A stretch of DNA of 64,000 nucleotides from Ktedonosporobacter rubrisoli (GCF_004208415.1 NZ_CP035758.1:3658001-3722000), one strand, 5' to 3'; shown: positions 25,131 to 33,903, counted from the stretch's first letter. Notes: generated from the sequence alone by a model not told the origin. A program made the numbers and translations.

Positions 25131-27878
25131 CTAATTGTAAGCACGGAAACCGGCACGGCTTAACTGGTGAGGCAAGCGCTCTGGAGCACTCAAGCGTAAC
25201 AAGCACATCGCGATTCCAGCATATCCCACCATGTAATCAGGAGTAAACACGGTAGGCGAATCCGCAGGAAATACGATATGGCCTTGTTGCTCCTGTGCAA
25301 ATGTTTCTAGTAAATGGCCAAAGAGGAAGGCTTCCTTCAGGAATCTATGATCTCCAGTAGCTTGATACATATCCAATAAAAACTCGCAATTGCCGGCAAG
25401 ACCGTGGCACTGGGTTGGGCCAGTCCAGCGCGTCGAATGGGCAACTACGTAAGCCGCTCGTGCTGCGATTTCCTCCGCCCCTGATACCAGATTATGCCTG
25501 GCGAGATGAAGGAAAAAACGCCCTATACCAGCGCCTCCATGACACCAGTAGGATGGATGGGCGCTACCACCTGCTACTCTGGGCCAGCTCAGGCCGCTTT
25601 TATCCTCCATGGCTGGAATGGCCTGCCTCACTATCCAGGAAGCCGCCTTCGTAATTAGAGGCAGCAAACGCTCATTCTCATTCGCTTCGTACAGGTCTAG
25701 TAGCGCATCTGCAACTCCAGCCACTCCATGCGCATAGCCAGGTTGCGCGACTCCACTCAAATCACCGTAACCTTGTGGAGTCAACCAGAAAATTTCATGC
25801 TCATTTATCTCGACAGCTGTCGATAGCAAATGCTCTCCACAAACCTGGGCAGCTAGAAGCTGCTCTCTTTCCTTTGTCTCGTCCCAGAGCAACAGATGGA
25901 AACGCAAGCGGCCGGCAGTTCCGTTAAATAGATCAGGAGAGTTATGAGGTAGGGAAGCAACCATACGTCCTTGTTCTAAAGCGGCAACAATGAGCTGCTT
26001 ATCCTGAAGAACCTGGCCTGCTCGTAAGAGCGCCGCACCTACTCCAGATTCTCCTACATAGAGCCCCGGCAATGGCTCCTTACCTATCGGCTGGCTATCC
26101 CGTAGCCAGCGTGCCGCTTGCAGCAAGGTTTCTGCAGCACACGCGCTCTTGTGCTCAGCCACTAGTTCGGCCAATGCGAGCAAAATCCCTGCATTGCCAG
26201 TGTTAATATCACGAGGAAGCAGCCCATAGGTGAGAAAGTGAGTGCTGATCCAGGCTCGACTATGGCCGTCGAGAAATGTTTGCGCCTTAGCACAAATCGT
26301 ATCCATAATAGCCATGGAGAGCTCCCCAAAGTGCTCCCGCTCACTTCTGCCTTCTTCGTTAAGTTCATTTACGACTGTCTCTTGAGAAACTGTGCCATGC
26401 GTTTCTATTGACTCTAGCGCAGCCCTTAATGCAGCCTTGATCTCACTCATTGAGTGATAGCGGGCCTGGACCGTCTCTTGTAAACAGCGCCCAATGATTT
26501 TCCTTAGCGGCCCTATCTCTTCTGGACACAACCATTCTAGCGGCCGCTCAAGAAGCCGAGATGGATTGGGGGCATATGCTGGATCAACTCCTGTTACCAG
26601 AAAGTAGAGCAAAGCACCAAAACCATAAATGTCATCGGAGAAGGCCAGGGGCAGATTATCTAGTTGCTGAGGGGACATGTATCCTCTGGTACCACGGCCT
26701 GAAATATGCCCTCCAGTATTATCTAAGGCATAAACGAGCTCAAAGTCGATGAAGCGCAGACGCCTATCTGCACCAACAATGATGTTTGTTGGCTTTATAT
26801 CTGCATAAATCATGCCTTTTAGATGTATTGATTCAAGAACTTCTGCCAGTTCTATACCCCATTCTATGATCTGACGTAAGGGGACAAATTGCCCCTGGTG
26901 CAGAAGCTGGCGCACATACAAAGCTAGATCCTCGCCTTCAATGTCTTCCATAACCAGGAACAAGTCTCCATTCTGTTCAACAACGTCAAATAGTCTTGGG
27001 ATATACGGATTGGGCATCAGCTCTCTTAGCATATGAGCCTCATGAAGTAGCCGCCGATGCATGCTCCTATCAGTCAAATTATTTTGCCACGCATAGCCTG
27101 GCCCTTTGATAATACACGAACTTCCGTTCTCCAGGTCTGCCCCAAGATATACAATATGATTAATTGAAGCAAAAATCATTGCGACAATCAGGTAACGCCC
27201 ATTAATAATGCGCTCAAATACGGGAAGTTCAGCGGCAATTCCGGCTTCAATAAAGGGATCTTTAACCCACTCAGGAGGTTCATAGCGCGGCCTACGACGA
27301 TCAGGTACTTCCTGGTTATCAGGAGTTCGCAACACTGCCTCTATAGAGCCGGAGGGAGTCTGTACATATGAGCGGAAGCTGAAATTGCCATAGCGATAGT
27401 GTATCAAGCTGTCCGGGCGCAGCGCTCGGTCCGAAGGCACCCGCGGTCCACTAAGCCCCTGGGTAACAGCGTCTAGTTGCAGCGCTAACTGCACTGCCTC
27501 CTCATCATCTCCAGGATAAACAGTAATAAATTTTCCTACCTGACTGATCCCTCCTTCTCCTTGATTTAATCTGAACAGTTGCCGTAGCGAACTGGCAACC
27601 TTAAAAGATGTGGCTCCGGTCAGTAATACAGGAAACACACGCTGCAAAACTTCCTTAGCAGACGCATTGTTCGCTGAGATATGTAGCTTCCAGCCCTGAG
27701 CAGGTATCTCTGCAGCCTCTCGGCTAAATCGCACCCACATCCTCTCCGAATCGTCACTATATTCAATGTGCCAGTTTTGCGCCCGCACTCGATGGCTCTG
27801 GCATAGCTCGTATAGCTCACGTGCCAACGGATCTGCAATCTCTGTAGCGAGAGAGTTGGTTCCAAATATATCTTCCAC
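25131..27878 (-). CDS. Lanthipeptide synthetase II, intact class IV (LanL-like)
   Basis: A 915-residue enzyme that dehydrates Ser/Thr and closes lanthionine rings. Order of domains: lyase-like N-terminus (about 1-210, with FKVASSLRQLFRLNQGEGGI and LRPDSLIHYRYGNF), kinase (about 230-510: SCIIKGPG, catalytic loop MIYADIKPTNIIV, then FIDFELVYALD, with DFE where kinases have DFG, as is common in class III/IV enzymes), and LanC cyclase (about 560-910). Zinc ligands are present: Cys779 in YWCHGGAGIG and Cys824-His825 in TQCHGLAGN. Class III enzymes lack them, so class IV is the better call. Start is GTG 27878 after GAGGAG. It follows precursor C by 238 bases and precedes the S8 protease. Confidence 0.93.
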   Translation of the reverse strand: MEDIFGTNSLATEIADPLARELYELCQSHRVRAQNWHIEYSDDSERMWVRFSREAAEIPAQGWKLHISANNASAKEVLQRVFPVLLTGATSFKVASSLRQLFRLNQGEGGISQVGKFITVYPGDDEEAVQLALQLDAVTQGLSGPRVPSDRALRPDSLIHYRYGNFSFRSYVQTPSGSIEAVLRTPDNQEVPDRRRPRYEPPEWVKDPFIEAGIAAELPVFERIINGRYLIVAMIFASINHIVYLGADLENGSSCIIKGPGYAWQNNLTDRSMHRRLLHEAHMLRELMPNPYIPRLFDVVEQNGDLFLVMEDIEGEDLALYVRQLLHQGQFVPLRQIIEWGIELAEVLESIHLKGMIYADIKPTNIIVGADRRLRFIDFELVYALDNTGGHISGRGTRGYMSPQQLDNLPLAFSDDIYGFGALLYFLVTGVDPAYAPNPSRLLERPLEWLCPEEIGPLRKIIGRCLQETVQARYHSMSEIKAALRAALESIETHGTVSQETVVNELNEEGRSEREHFGELSMAIMDTICAKAQTFLDGHSRAWISTHFLTYGLLPRDINTGNAGILLALAELVAEHKSACAAETLLQAARWLRDSQPIGKEPLPGLYVGESGVGAALLRAGQVLQDKQLIVAALEQGRMVASLPHNSPDLFNGTAGRLRFHLLLWDETKEREQLLAAQVCGEHLLSTAVEINEHEIFWLTPQGYGDLSGVAQPGYAHGVAGVADALLDLYEANENERLLPLITKAASWIVRQAIPAMEDKSGLSWPRVAGGSAHPSYWCHGGAGIGRFFLHLARHNLVSGAEEIAARAAYVVAHSTRWTGPTQCHGLAGNCEFLLDMYQATGDHRFLKEAFLFGHLLETFAQEQQGHIVFPADSPTVFTPDYMVGYAGIAMCLLRLSAPERLPHQLSRAGFRAYN

Positions 27879-28116
27879 CAGGAACGCTCCTCATTATCTG
27901 GCTCAATCTTTCTATGCTTACCTGTACTCCAACGAAGCTTTTTTGATCTCTCCCCAATACATCCTTTATAGATGGTCTCAGCAAGACTACCCTATTCCAG
28001 GAACCCGGCAATGCTAATCCGATTTAACAATGAGTATCTCAATTGCACACATAACAGATCCAATACTTTCTCCTTTGTACATATTCAGCAAAATCTGTTC
28101 CTGTAAAGCTGGTGTT

Positions 28117-28362
28117 TTAAAGTGTAATGAAACAGGTATCTACGAAGCAGAATGAACCAATACATTGCGGTACTGCATAACCTGCAACATCTGCCAGTTC
28201 GGTTTCGCGCAACACATCGGAGAGAGCTTCCTCAGGCACTCCAGCAGCTTTCATCGTACCTTGAGGATCTGCCTTCAGCAATTCTTTAAATTGCTCATCT
28301 TCCTGAGCCCTGCTGGCTAATTTTCGCGTTATCTTACGAACTTCTTCTACATTATAATCCAT
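28117..28362 (-). CDS. Lanthipeptide precursor C
   Basis: An 81-residue precursor. ATG 28362 is preceded by GGAGATAAGGGGAG. The leader has the same plan as precursors A and B (EDEQFKELLKADPQG, then a Gly) and ends in LADVAGY. The remaining tail AVPQCIGSFCFVDTCFITL would be the core: one Ser, two Thr and three Cys, so several rings are possible. It lies just before synthetase II on the same strand. The gene is close to the divergent cyclase-regulator gene, whose promoter is on the other strand. The precursor call rests on leader similarity and context; the exact core boundary is inferred from the shared G-Y. Confidence 0.85.
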   Translation of the reverse strand: MDYNVEEVRKITRKLASRAQEDEQFKELLKADPQGTMKAAGVPEEALSDVLRETELADVAGYAVPQCIGSFCFVDTCFITL

Positions 28363-28390
28363 TCATAACTCCCCTTATCTCCTCATCATG

Positions 28391-28418
28391 ATAATACAAT
28401 GTTCCACGACATTATCAA
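28391..28418 (-). promoter_or_regulatory. Candidate promoter for precursor C and operon II
   Basis: On the minus strand TTGATA (28418-28413), a 16-base spacer and TATTAT (28396-28391), ending 28 bases before the ATG at 28362. The region is AT-rich, so other promoter-like matches exist and this is a modest call. Confidence 0.45.
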
Positions 28419-28464
28419 TATTTATTATATATTACCATACGTAATTATAAATAAGCAACTGTTA

Positions 28465-28493
28465 TTGACATATTTCATAAGTTTGTGTACAGT
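28465..28493 (+). promoter_or_regulatory. Sigma-70-type promoter for the cyclase/NB-ARC regulator
   Basis: TTGACA (28465-28470), a 17-base spacer and TACAGT (28488-28493). The context GTTATTGACATATTT and AGTGATA is shared with the promoter at 16056-16084, beyond the core boxes. It lies about 135 bases before the start at 28628. Confidence 0.6.
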
Positions 28494-28627
28494 GATAGCA
28501 GGAGCCATAACAGAAAATAAGATGGCAAATGTCACTATGTACAGAGAACTTACAAGATTGGGTATATTGCTAGGCACAGCAGCGCGCATAATATATTACG
28601 CGAACCCTCCATAAGGAGATACCTCTC

Positions 28628-31399
28628 ATGCGGAACCTACCAACCGGAACCATTACCTTTCTTTTCACAGACATAGAGGGGAGCACCGTTCTCTGGGAAC
28701 AATTCCCAGAGACTATGCATTCAGTGGTTGCCCGACATGATGAACTGCTCTATTCCATCATGCAAGACAACGGGGGAATTGTTTTTAAGACGGTAGGAGA
28801 TGCCTTTTATGTCGTGTTTAGAACCGCTGGCGAGGCCCTTACAGCTGCCGTGAAGGCTCAACGTGCACTGGCTATAGAACCCTGGCCAGAACAGATTACT
28901 TCGCTACGAACAAGGATGGCCTTGCATACGGGAGAAGCAGAAAGCCGAGGCAACGACTATTTCGGCCAGTCTCTCAACAGGGTCGCTCGTATTCTGTCTG
29001 CCGGCCACGGCGGTCAGGTTTTACTTTCCCAAACGACGGTTAGTCTTCTGCACAAGCTTACTTTGCCCGGTGTAAGCTTACAAGACCTGGGAGAGCACCG
29101 CCTCAAGGATATACAACACCACGAACATATCTTCCAGCTAGTCTTTAATGACCTTCCTTCTACCTTCCCTCCTCTCAAAACTCTGGATCGCCATCCTAAT
29201 AATCTTCCAACACAATTGACTCCATTTGTCGGGAGGGAAAAAGACTTGAACGCCGTAAGCTCTCTCCTGAAACAGGACTATGTGCGTCTGGTAACCTTAA
29301 CAGGTCCTGGTGGAGTGGGCAAAACTCGCCTCTCTTTACAAGTTGCGGCTAATCTAACTGATTCTTTTACCGATGGGGTCTATTTCGTGGAACTGGAGAC
29401 CGTACGAGAGGCAAACGCTATCGCCCCTGTTATTGCCAAAACTCTACGTATCCCTGATAGCGGGGACCAGCAAGCAATAGATCTGCTACAACCCTCCCTC
29501 AAAGGTCGTATTTTGCTTGTCCTTGATAATTTCGAGCAGATTATTGAGGCTGCCCCATTGCTCCTTGAACTACTGATAGGCTGCCATCAACTAAAAATAT
29601 TGGTGACAAGTAGAGCCGCGCTTCTTGTGAGCGGTGAATATGAGTATTACATCGCTCCTCTCCTGGTGCCGGTGCTGAAACCACCTTTTAAGCTAGCTGA
29701 GCTGGCTCAAAATGAGGCTGTATCGCTTTTTATTCAGCGAGCCCGCACGGTGAAACCTGACTTTCAGTTGACGCTCTCTAATGGAGCTTCGATTGCGGCC
29801 ATCTGCGCTGAGCTCGACGGCCTCCCACTCGCTATCGAACTGGCGGCAGCGCGCATTAATCTCTTGCCCCCACAAGCGCTACTCAAACGCATTGGCCAGC
29901 GCTTCAAGCTTCTTATAGGAGGGGAGCGCAACCGCTCAGCGCGCCAGCAGACATTACGTGGCGCAATTACCTGGAGCTACGAACTACTGGATACTCATGA
30001 GAAAACCCTGTTTGAACAGCTCTCCATCTTTACAGAGGGATGCCTTCTGGAGGCCATCGAAGCGATCTGCCCAGTTGCAGAGGATTCCGATCATGATCTC
30101 CTCGACACACTGTATTCACTGATTAATAAAAGCTTGTTGTTGCAGCAGGAACAGGAAAACGGAGAACCCCGCTTTGTATTACTCCATTCTATTCGCGGGT
30201 ACGCACTAGAGCAGTTGCAAAAAAAAGGCGAGATGGAGTCGCTACAACAACGTTATGCCACGTACTATCTGGACCTGGCCGAACAGGCCGCCTCCAGCTA
30301 CACAGGTCCAGAACAAAGACAGTGGCAAGCGCGCCTGGAACAGGAACAAGCAAACTTGCAAGCCGCGCTTCACTGGTTTATTGAGCGGAATCAGATCGAG
30401 CCCGGCCTGCGAATGGCAGGAGCACTATGGCCTTTCTGGTTGACTCACGGTCATCTCCAAGAGCATTACGCTTCTTTGGAAAAGCTACTTGCGGCAAACG
30501 CGACCTACAAGGTTGCAATCTCTGTGCGAGCAAAAGCGCTGGAGGGAGCCAGCAGACTCACTCTACGCCTGAATAAACGTGAGCGCGCCGCAGCTTTTGC
30601 CGAGGAGATGTTACAGCTTGGACAAACCCTTGATGATAAAGAAATGATCGGTAACGCTTATGTTATGCAAGCTGATATTGCTATGCGCCTGGGAAACCAC
30701 CAGCAAGCAGTGGAATTACTTGAACAAAGCTTACAGATCCGACGCTCCTTAAATGATAGTCGCGGTATGGCTGGTCTGCTCAATAATCTGGGCAATCTGG
30801 CCCTTGGACAGGGCCAATTAGAGCGAGCAGCGGCTTTCCATGAGAAAAGCCTGGCATTGCTACGAGAAATTGGTGATGAGCGAGCTATAGCTCGCATCTT
30901 GAACCATCTGGGCAAAGTTGAATTGCTTCGTGAGCACTATGAACAGGCTACTATTCTTTACGAGGAGAGCATAAGGCGCTTTCGCAAACAAGGCGATGCA
31001 CAAGGTACCGCAACTACGCTATTTAGCCTGGGCATGGTTGCATTTTGCCAGAATAACTTTGCTCGCGCCATAGATCTGTACCAAAATAGTCTGACCCAGT
31101 TTCGCGATCTCGATGATCAGGCCGGTATCGCTATCTGCTTGAGAGAAATTGCTCAAATTGCCTGTATCTGGCAACAATTCGAGCGTGCTACACGCTTACT
31201 TGCCCAGGCGCAATTGCTAAACAAAAATATTAGGGAATCTTCATCCCCACTTAAACAGCCAGAAAAAGATGATCTGATAGAGACTTTACATCACAGCCTT
31301 GACAATACTTTGTTCAAGGTATTGTGGGAAACTGGCAACGTAATGACTCTTGAAGAGGCCATAACAGAAGCGCTTATGGTTAAGTTGCCAGAAAATTGA
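28628..31399 (+). CDS. Nucleotide cyclase / NB-ARC ATPase / TPR signalling protein
   Basis: A 923-residue multidomain regulator. The N-terminus is a class III adenylate/guanylate cyclase domain (about 1-170): FLFTDIEGSTVLWE carries the first metal Asp and KTVGDAFYVVF the second. Next comes a STAND-type NB-ARC ATPase with P-loop LTGPGGVGKTRLSLQ and Walker B-like ILLVLDNFEQI (about 200-450), then a long C-terminal array of TPRs (about 560-900; e.g. AGLLNNLGNLALGQGQLERA). No DNA-binding domain is obvious. An AAGGAGA precedes the start. It is divergent from precursor C and may sense a signal for the neighbouring operon; that is inference. Proteins of this layout are frequent in Ktedonobacteria and Actinobacteria. 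Confidence 0.9.
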   Translation: MRNLPTGTITFLFTDIEGSTVLWEQFPETMHSVVARHDELLYSIMQDNGGIVFKTVGDAFYVVFRTAGEALTAAVKAQRALAIEPWPEQITSLRTRMALHTGEAESRGNDYFGQSLNRVARILSAGHGGQVLLSQTTVSLLHKLTLPGVSLQDLGEHRLKDIQHHEHIFQLVFNDLPSTFPPLKTLDRHPNNLPTQLTPFVGREKDLNAVSSLLKQDYVRLVTLTGPGGVGKTRLSLQVAANLTDSFTDGVYFVELETVREANAIAPVIAKTLRIPDSGDQQAIDLLQPSLKGRILLVLDNFEQIIEAAPLLLELLIGCHQLKILVTSRAALLVSGEYEYYIAPLLVPVLKPPFKLAELAQNEAVSLFIQRARTVKPDFQLTLSNGASIAAICAELDGLPLAIELAAARINLLPPQALLKRIGQRFKLLIGGERNRSARQQTLRGAITWSYELLDTHEKTLFEQLSIFTEGCLLEAIEAICPVAEDSDHDLLDTLYSLINKSLLLQQEQENGEPRFVLLHSIRGYALEQLQKKGEMESLQQRYATYYLDLAEQAASSYTGPEQRQWQARLEQEQANLQAALHWFIERNQIEPGLRMAGALWPFWLTHGHLQEHYASLEKLLAANATYKVAISVRAKALEGASRLTLRLNKRERAAAFAEEMLQLGQTLDDKEMIGNAYVMQADIAMRLGNHQQAVELLEQSLQIRRSLNDSRGMAGLLNNLGNLALGQGQLERAAAFHEKSLALLREIGDERAIARILNHLGKVELLREHYEQATILYEESIRRFRKQGDAQGTATTLFSLGMVAFCQNNFARAIDLYQNSLTQFRDLDDQAGIAICLREIAQIACIWQQFERATRLLAQAQLLNKNIRESSSPLKQPEKDDLIETLHHSLDNTLFKVLWETGNVMTLEEAITEALMVKLPEN

Positions 31400-31478
31400 T
31401 AGAATAAATTTACAGCAGAAGTTTTCCTTACATAGTACTATAAAACCGGCTCATCAGCAATTTTACCGCTATTAAAGA

Positions 31479-31501
31479 ATCGAACGATCTTATCGTTCGA
31501 T
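31479..31501 (+). terminator. Hairpin downstream of the cyclase gene
   Basis: Perfect 10-base arms ATCGAACGAT and ATCGTTCGAT with a 3-base loop, 80 bases after the stop of the cyclase gene. The T run expected of a strong terminator is absent, so the role is tentative. Confidence 0.4.
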
Positions 31502-31871
31502 CTGTTCACAATTTCTAAAAAAAGAGAATTATACCGCAAGAAGTTTTTATTCACATATGAACTATATATCGACTCTAAAACCTTTTAATAGAGACGGCAC
31601 ACAGTTTTGCTTTTGTCAACAAGTAAGCCCACAAAGATCAAGGCTATGATCCAGATCTAATCAAGAATTTCTTAAGCTTGAATATATTAATTTTTCTTTT
31701 TACCTTAGTGGATTCAGCTTTCCTGATCTCATGAGAAGGATATTATATACTACAAATAATGTAATGACAAAGTATCCACTGCTCGTATATTCGCTTACTT
31801 GGACAAGAGCATATGTGAACTACTGTAAATTATGGAAGAGCTGGTAAATGTTGCTCCAATTATCGCTGAGG

Positions 31872-31894
31872 TGTAGAAAACGTGTTTTTCTACA
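31872..31894. terminator. Hairpin downstream of precursor D
   Basis: Perfect 9-base arms TGTAGAAAA and TTTTCTACA with a 5-base loop, about 160 bases beyond the precursor D stop on its strand. The T stretch lies in the arm itself, so this may be a weak terminator or a chance repeat in AT-rich sequence. Confidence 0.3.
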
Positions 31895-32055
31895 AAGTTG
31901 CTGCAACATAACAACACTGCTCATCTACCAGAGCAGGGTGCGTGGACGCTCTCTTTTGCTCATATTTTCTGCTAAAAGGTGGAAAATCAGACAAGTTCAT
32001 TCACTGCTGCTGTTCTCGATTTAATTAAATGTAATAGCCAGTATCCAAGAAGCTG

Positions 32056-32325
32056 CTACTGACTATGATCAAAGCTGAGAAAAAGGGTTGGATATGTCTC
32101 GATCTTCGTCAAAGCACAAGTGTTAGCGCACTCGGGCTGCAGATAACCAGTCACTTCGGCTTGCCATCCTACCTCGCGCAAAAAATCTTCAATAACATCA
32201 TACGGTAATCCTTCCTTAATGAGTAGTTCAACAGGACGGTCCTGGAGCTGCTTTTTATACATAGCATCTGCTGCTGCTCTCTCTACAATCGTACGGAGCC
32301 TGGCACGTGCTACTTTGAGACGCAT
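32056..32325 (-). CDS. Orphan lanthipeptide-precursor-like peptide D
   Basis: An 89-residue peptide with the leader plan seen in A to C: DAMYKKQLQDRPVELLIKEG (compare DPQFRDQVSNDPEGALEASG in A), ending in WQAEVTGY. The presumed core starts LQPECANTCALTK and is about 28 residues long, longer than the others, with two Cys (in ECANTC) and several Ser/Thr. AGGAGAG lies 8 bases before the ATG. No synthetase is adjacent; the nearest is the intact one at 25131, some 4 kb away, so it may be modified in trans. It could also be a divergent member whose partner has been lost. The call depends on leader similarity. Confidence 0.75.
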   Translation of the reverse strand: MRLKVARARLRTIVERAAADAMYKKQLQDRPVELLIKEGLPYDVIEDFLREVGWQAEVTGYLQPECANTCALTKIETYPTLFLSFDHSQ

Positions 32326-32799
32326 AAAGTACTCTCCTCGCTCTACTATGAACTGGACTATCTTGTCTTAATCAACTCACCTCTTCGCAAAAAACATGAA
32401 TTTTACACAACGACCGTTTTAACAGAGAGTCATTCTGAAATATTCTCAGTCGTCTAATTTACATCTGCACCTCTAACACGAATAACATATATATTCGTAT
32501 TTGTCAATGTTTTTTACAAAAAGCACAAGATTTACAACCTGACCGAGGAGGCCTGCTTTCTACGCAAAAATTCATGCCCATTTAACTATTCTTTTTGTAT
32601 CATCCATCACTTTTGTTATTTTATTACTTCTAACTCTTTAAAAAGTGTTTTGTTTTACTCTAAAATTAATGATTTTAGATAAAGAGTCAAACAGTTCTAA
32701 CCCTCAGCGTTACATGCCACATACAGTATAAATTAGATAGAGATGATTATTAAGAGTTTTTGCAATTTGCAGGTAATCGCAATAAGGAAAAATAGATTA
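32326..32799. other. AT-rich intergenic region between precursor D and the HTH gene
   Basis: Very AT-rich stretch with no supported gene. The divergent genes on both sides must have their promoters here; the one for the HTH gene is at 32800-32828. I see no strong repeat. Confidence 0.5.
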
Positions 32800-32828
32800 T
32801 TGACATTTATGATAAGATTATGTATATT
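32800..32828 (+). promoter_or_regulatory. Promoter for the small HTH gene
   Basis: TTGACA (32800-32805), a 17-base spacer and TATATT (32823-32828), 25 bases before the ATG at 32854. TTATTGACAT is shared with the promoters at 16056 and 28465. Confidence 0.6.
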
Positions 32829-32853
32829 TCTAAAAGAGCAAGGAGAGGATATT

Positions 32854-33042
32854 ATGGTTGAACGACATGATCTTATTTGGATAGTTGATGCTGAAAACGA
32901 ATTCAATCGCTCTCGCGAATGGTTCCTTAAGCAAATCAAGCTAGGCAATTTACATCGAACAAAAATTGCGGGCGATCGCAAAGTTTATTTATTGCGTAGT
33001 GAGATCGAGAAGTTACTAGAACCTCGTATCTATAATCTCTAG
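32854..33042 (+). CDS. Small helix-turn-helix (excisionase-like) protein
   Basis: A 62-residue protein. The start is ATG 32854 because GCAAGGAGAGG lies about seven bases upstream; the longer frame starts before the promoter. ENEFNRSREWFLKQIKLG forms a MerR/excisionase-type helix-turn-helix, followed by a short wing (GDRKVYLLRSEIEKLL). Such proteins bind DNA as accessory factors or small regulators. It is near precursor D on the other strand and has its own promoter and a strong terminator, so it is a monocistronic unit. Role unknown. Confidence 0.7.
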   Translation: MVERHDLIWIVDAENEFNRSREWFLKQIKLGNLHRTKIAGDRKVYLLRSEIEKLLEPRIYNL

Positions 33043-33071
33043 TTGCTGCGCTGGTTTTACAGCGCAGCAAC
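33042..33071 (+). terminator. Terminator of the small HTH gene
   Basis: Perfect 12-base arms GTTGCTGCGCTG and CAGCGCAGCAAC, loop of 6, starting at the last base of the stop codon. GC-rich stem with later T-rich sequence; a convincing end of transcription. Confidence 0.7.
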
Positions 33072-33519
33072 GCTACGCATCTCTACCCTTACGGGCTTTT
33101 TGTTCTTTTTTACCCTTCTTACTCTCAACTCTACTTCTCTATTTATCTCCTCTTCGATCCAACTTAATAAGCCCACAAGAAAATGATAATAGCGCTTTCT
33201 CTCCCTATACAAACATAGATTATCTTACCTTATTATATACTATACTCCTAAAAGTGCCAAATATTACCATTTTTTTCTTAAAACCTAAATAATTTGGCCT
33301 AAAAATTTATCGGCTATCTCGCCTTTCGCTTACATAGACAGCAGTGACGGATAGTTATTTCTGTAAATAACTATCCGTCACTACGCTAGTACAGAGCTGC
33401 AAAGGACTTCCGCATTGTGTATTCCTACTTCAGGTCACCCTTATGGCAGGTCGGATAGCACAGCTCTGCCCCTTCCCATCTCTTTTGCCTTTCTATTCCC
33501 TACCTTTGGCAGCTTCCTC
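33072..33519. other. Intergenic region without a gene
   Basis: About 450 bases between two convergent genes. The only structure I see is the long inverted repeat at 33343-33382. Confidence 0.5.
33343..33382. repeat. 18-base perfect inverted repeat
   Basis: Arms AGTGACGGATAGTTATTT and AAATAACTATCCGTCACT match without error around a 4-base loop. It sits between a plus-strand gene that already has its terminator and the 3' end of the SnoaL-like gene. There is no T run on the minus strand beyond it. It may be a terminator of unusual stability or a small mobile-element remnant. Confidence 0.7.
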
Positions 33520-33903
33520 TTAAAAGAGTGCTACTATCGCAGCTAGATCAATGTAAAAACGAATAGATTGGATCTTACCTTGCTCATTAATTTCAAAAAC
33601 ATCGATACCTTCTACATTCGCCGAACGCCCATTCTTGGCTGTCATAGCTCCACTATAGAAAACCGCTGCACCGTTTCCTACGGTAAACATGCGCTTAATC
33701 TCAATCTCCATCTTACTGAAAGGGATAATACTCTGTATTGCTACTTGCCTGACAGCTTCAAGCCCTACCAGCGGGGAAACTTCCCCAGCATTATATATCG
33801 CTGCATCCTGAGCAAACATGGCCACAAAGCCCTCTACATCCATCGCCCTGTTAGCGGCAAAGTAGGCGGAGATAGTATCTTTGATTACTTCTTGTGAAAT
33901 CAT
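33520..33903 (-). CDS. SnoaL-like / NTF2-fold protein
   Basis: A 127-residue protein of the SnoaL-like/DUF4440 fold. The pattern ISAYFAANRAMDVEGFVAMF followed by FAQDAAIYN, GLEAVRQ and a C-terminal strand FEINEQGKIQSIRFYIDL is typical of these small alpha+beta barrel proteins, which act as isomerases, cyclases or binding proteins, some in polyketide tailoring. AAGAAGGTC precedes the ATG. The next gene downstream on the same strand is an FAD monooxygenase only about 150 bases upstream of it in transcription order (35580 to 34051), so the two may be one unit. Substrate unknown. Confidence 0.8.
   Translation of the reverse strand: MISQEVIKDTISAYFAANRAMDVEGFVAMFAQDAAIYNAGEVSPLVGLEAVRQVAIQSIIPFSKMEIEIKRMFTVGNGAAVFYSGAMTAKNGRSANVEGIDVFEINEQGKIQSIRFYIDLAAIVALF

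Larger units (their letters stand above)
31400..32055. other. AT-rich intergenic region with two hairpins
   Basis: No coding frame is convincing in these 650 bases. It contains two good inverted repeats (31479-31501 and 31872-31894), which may end transcription of the cyclase gene on the plus strand or of the precursor D transcript on the minus strand. Nothing else was seen. Confidence 0.5.

Noticed and set aside
31479..31501. Hairpin first considered as a CRISPR-like repeat or small RNA
   Set aside because: Only one copy; no repeats with spacers anywhere in the window.
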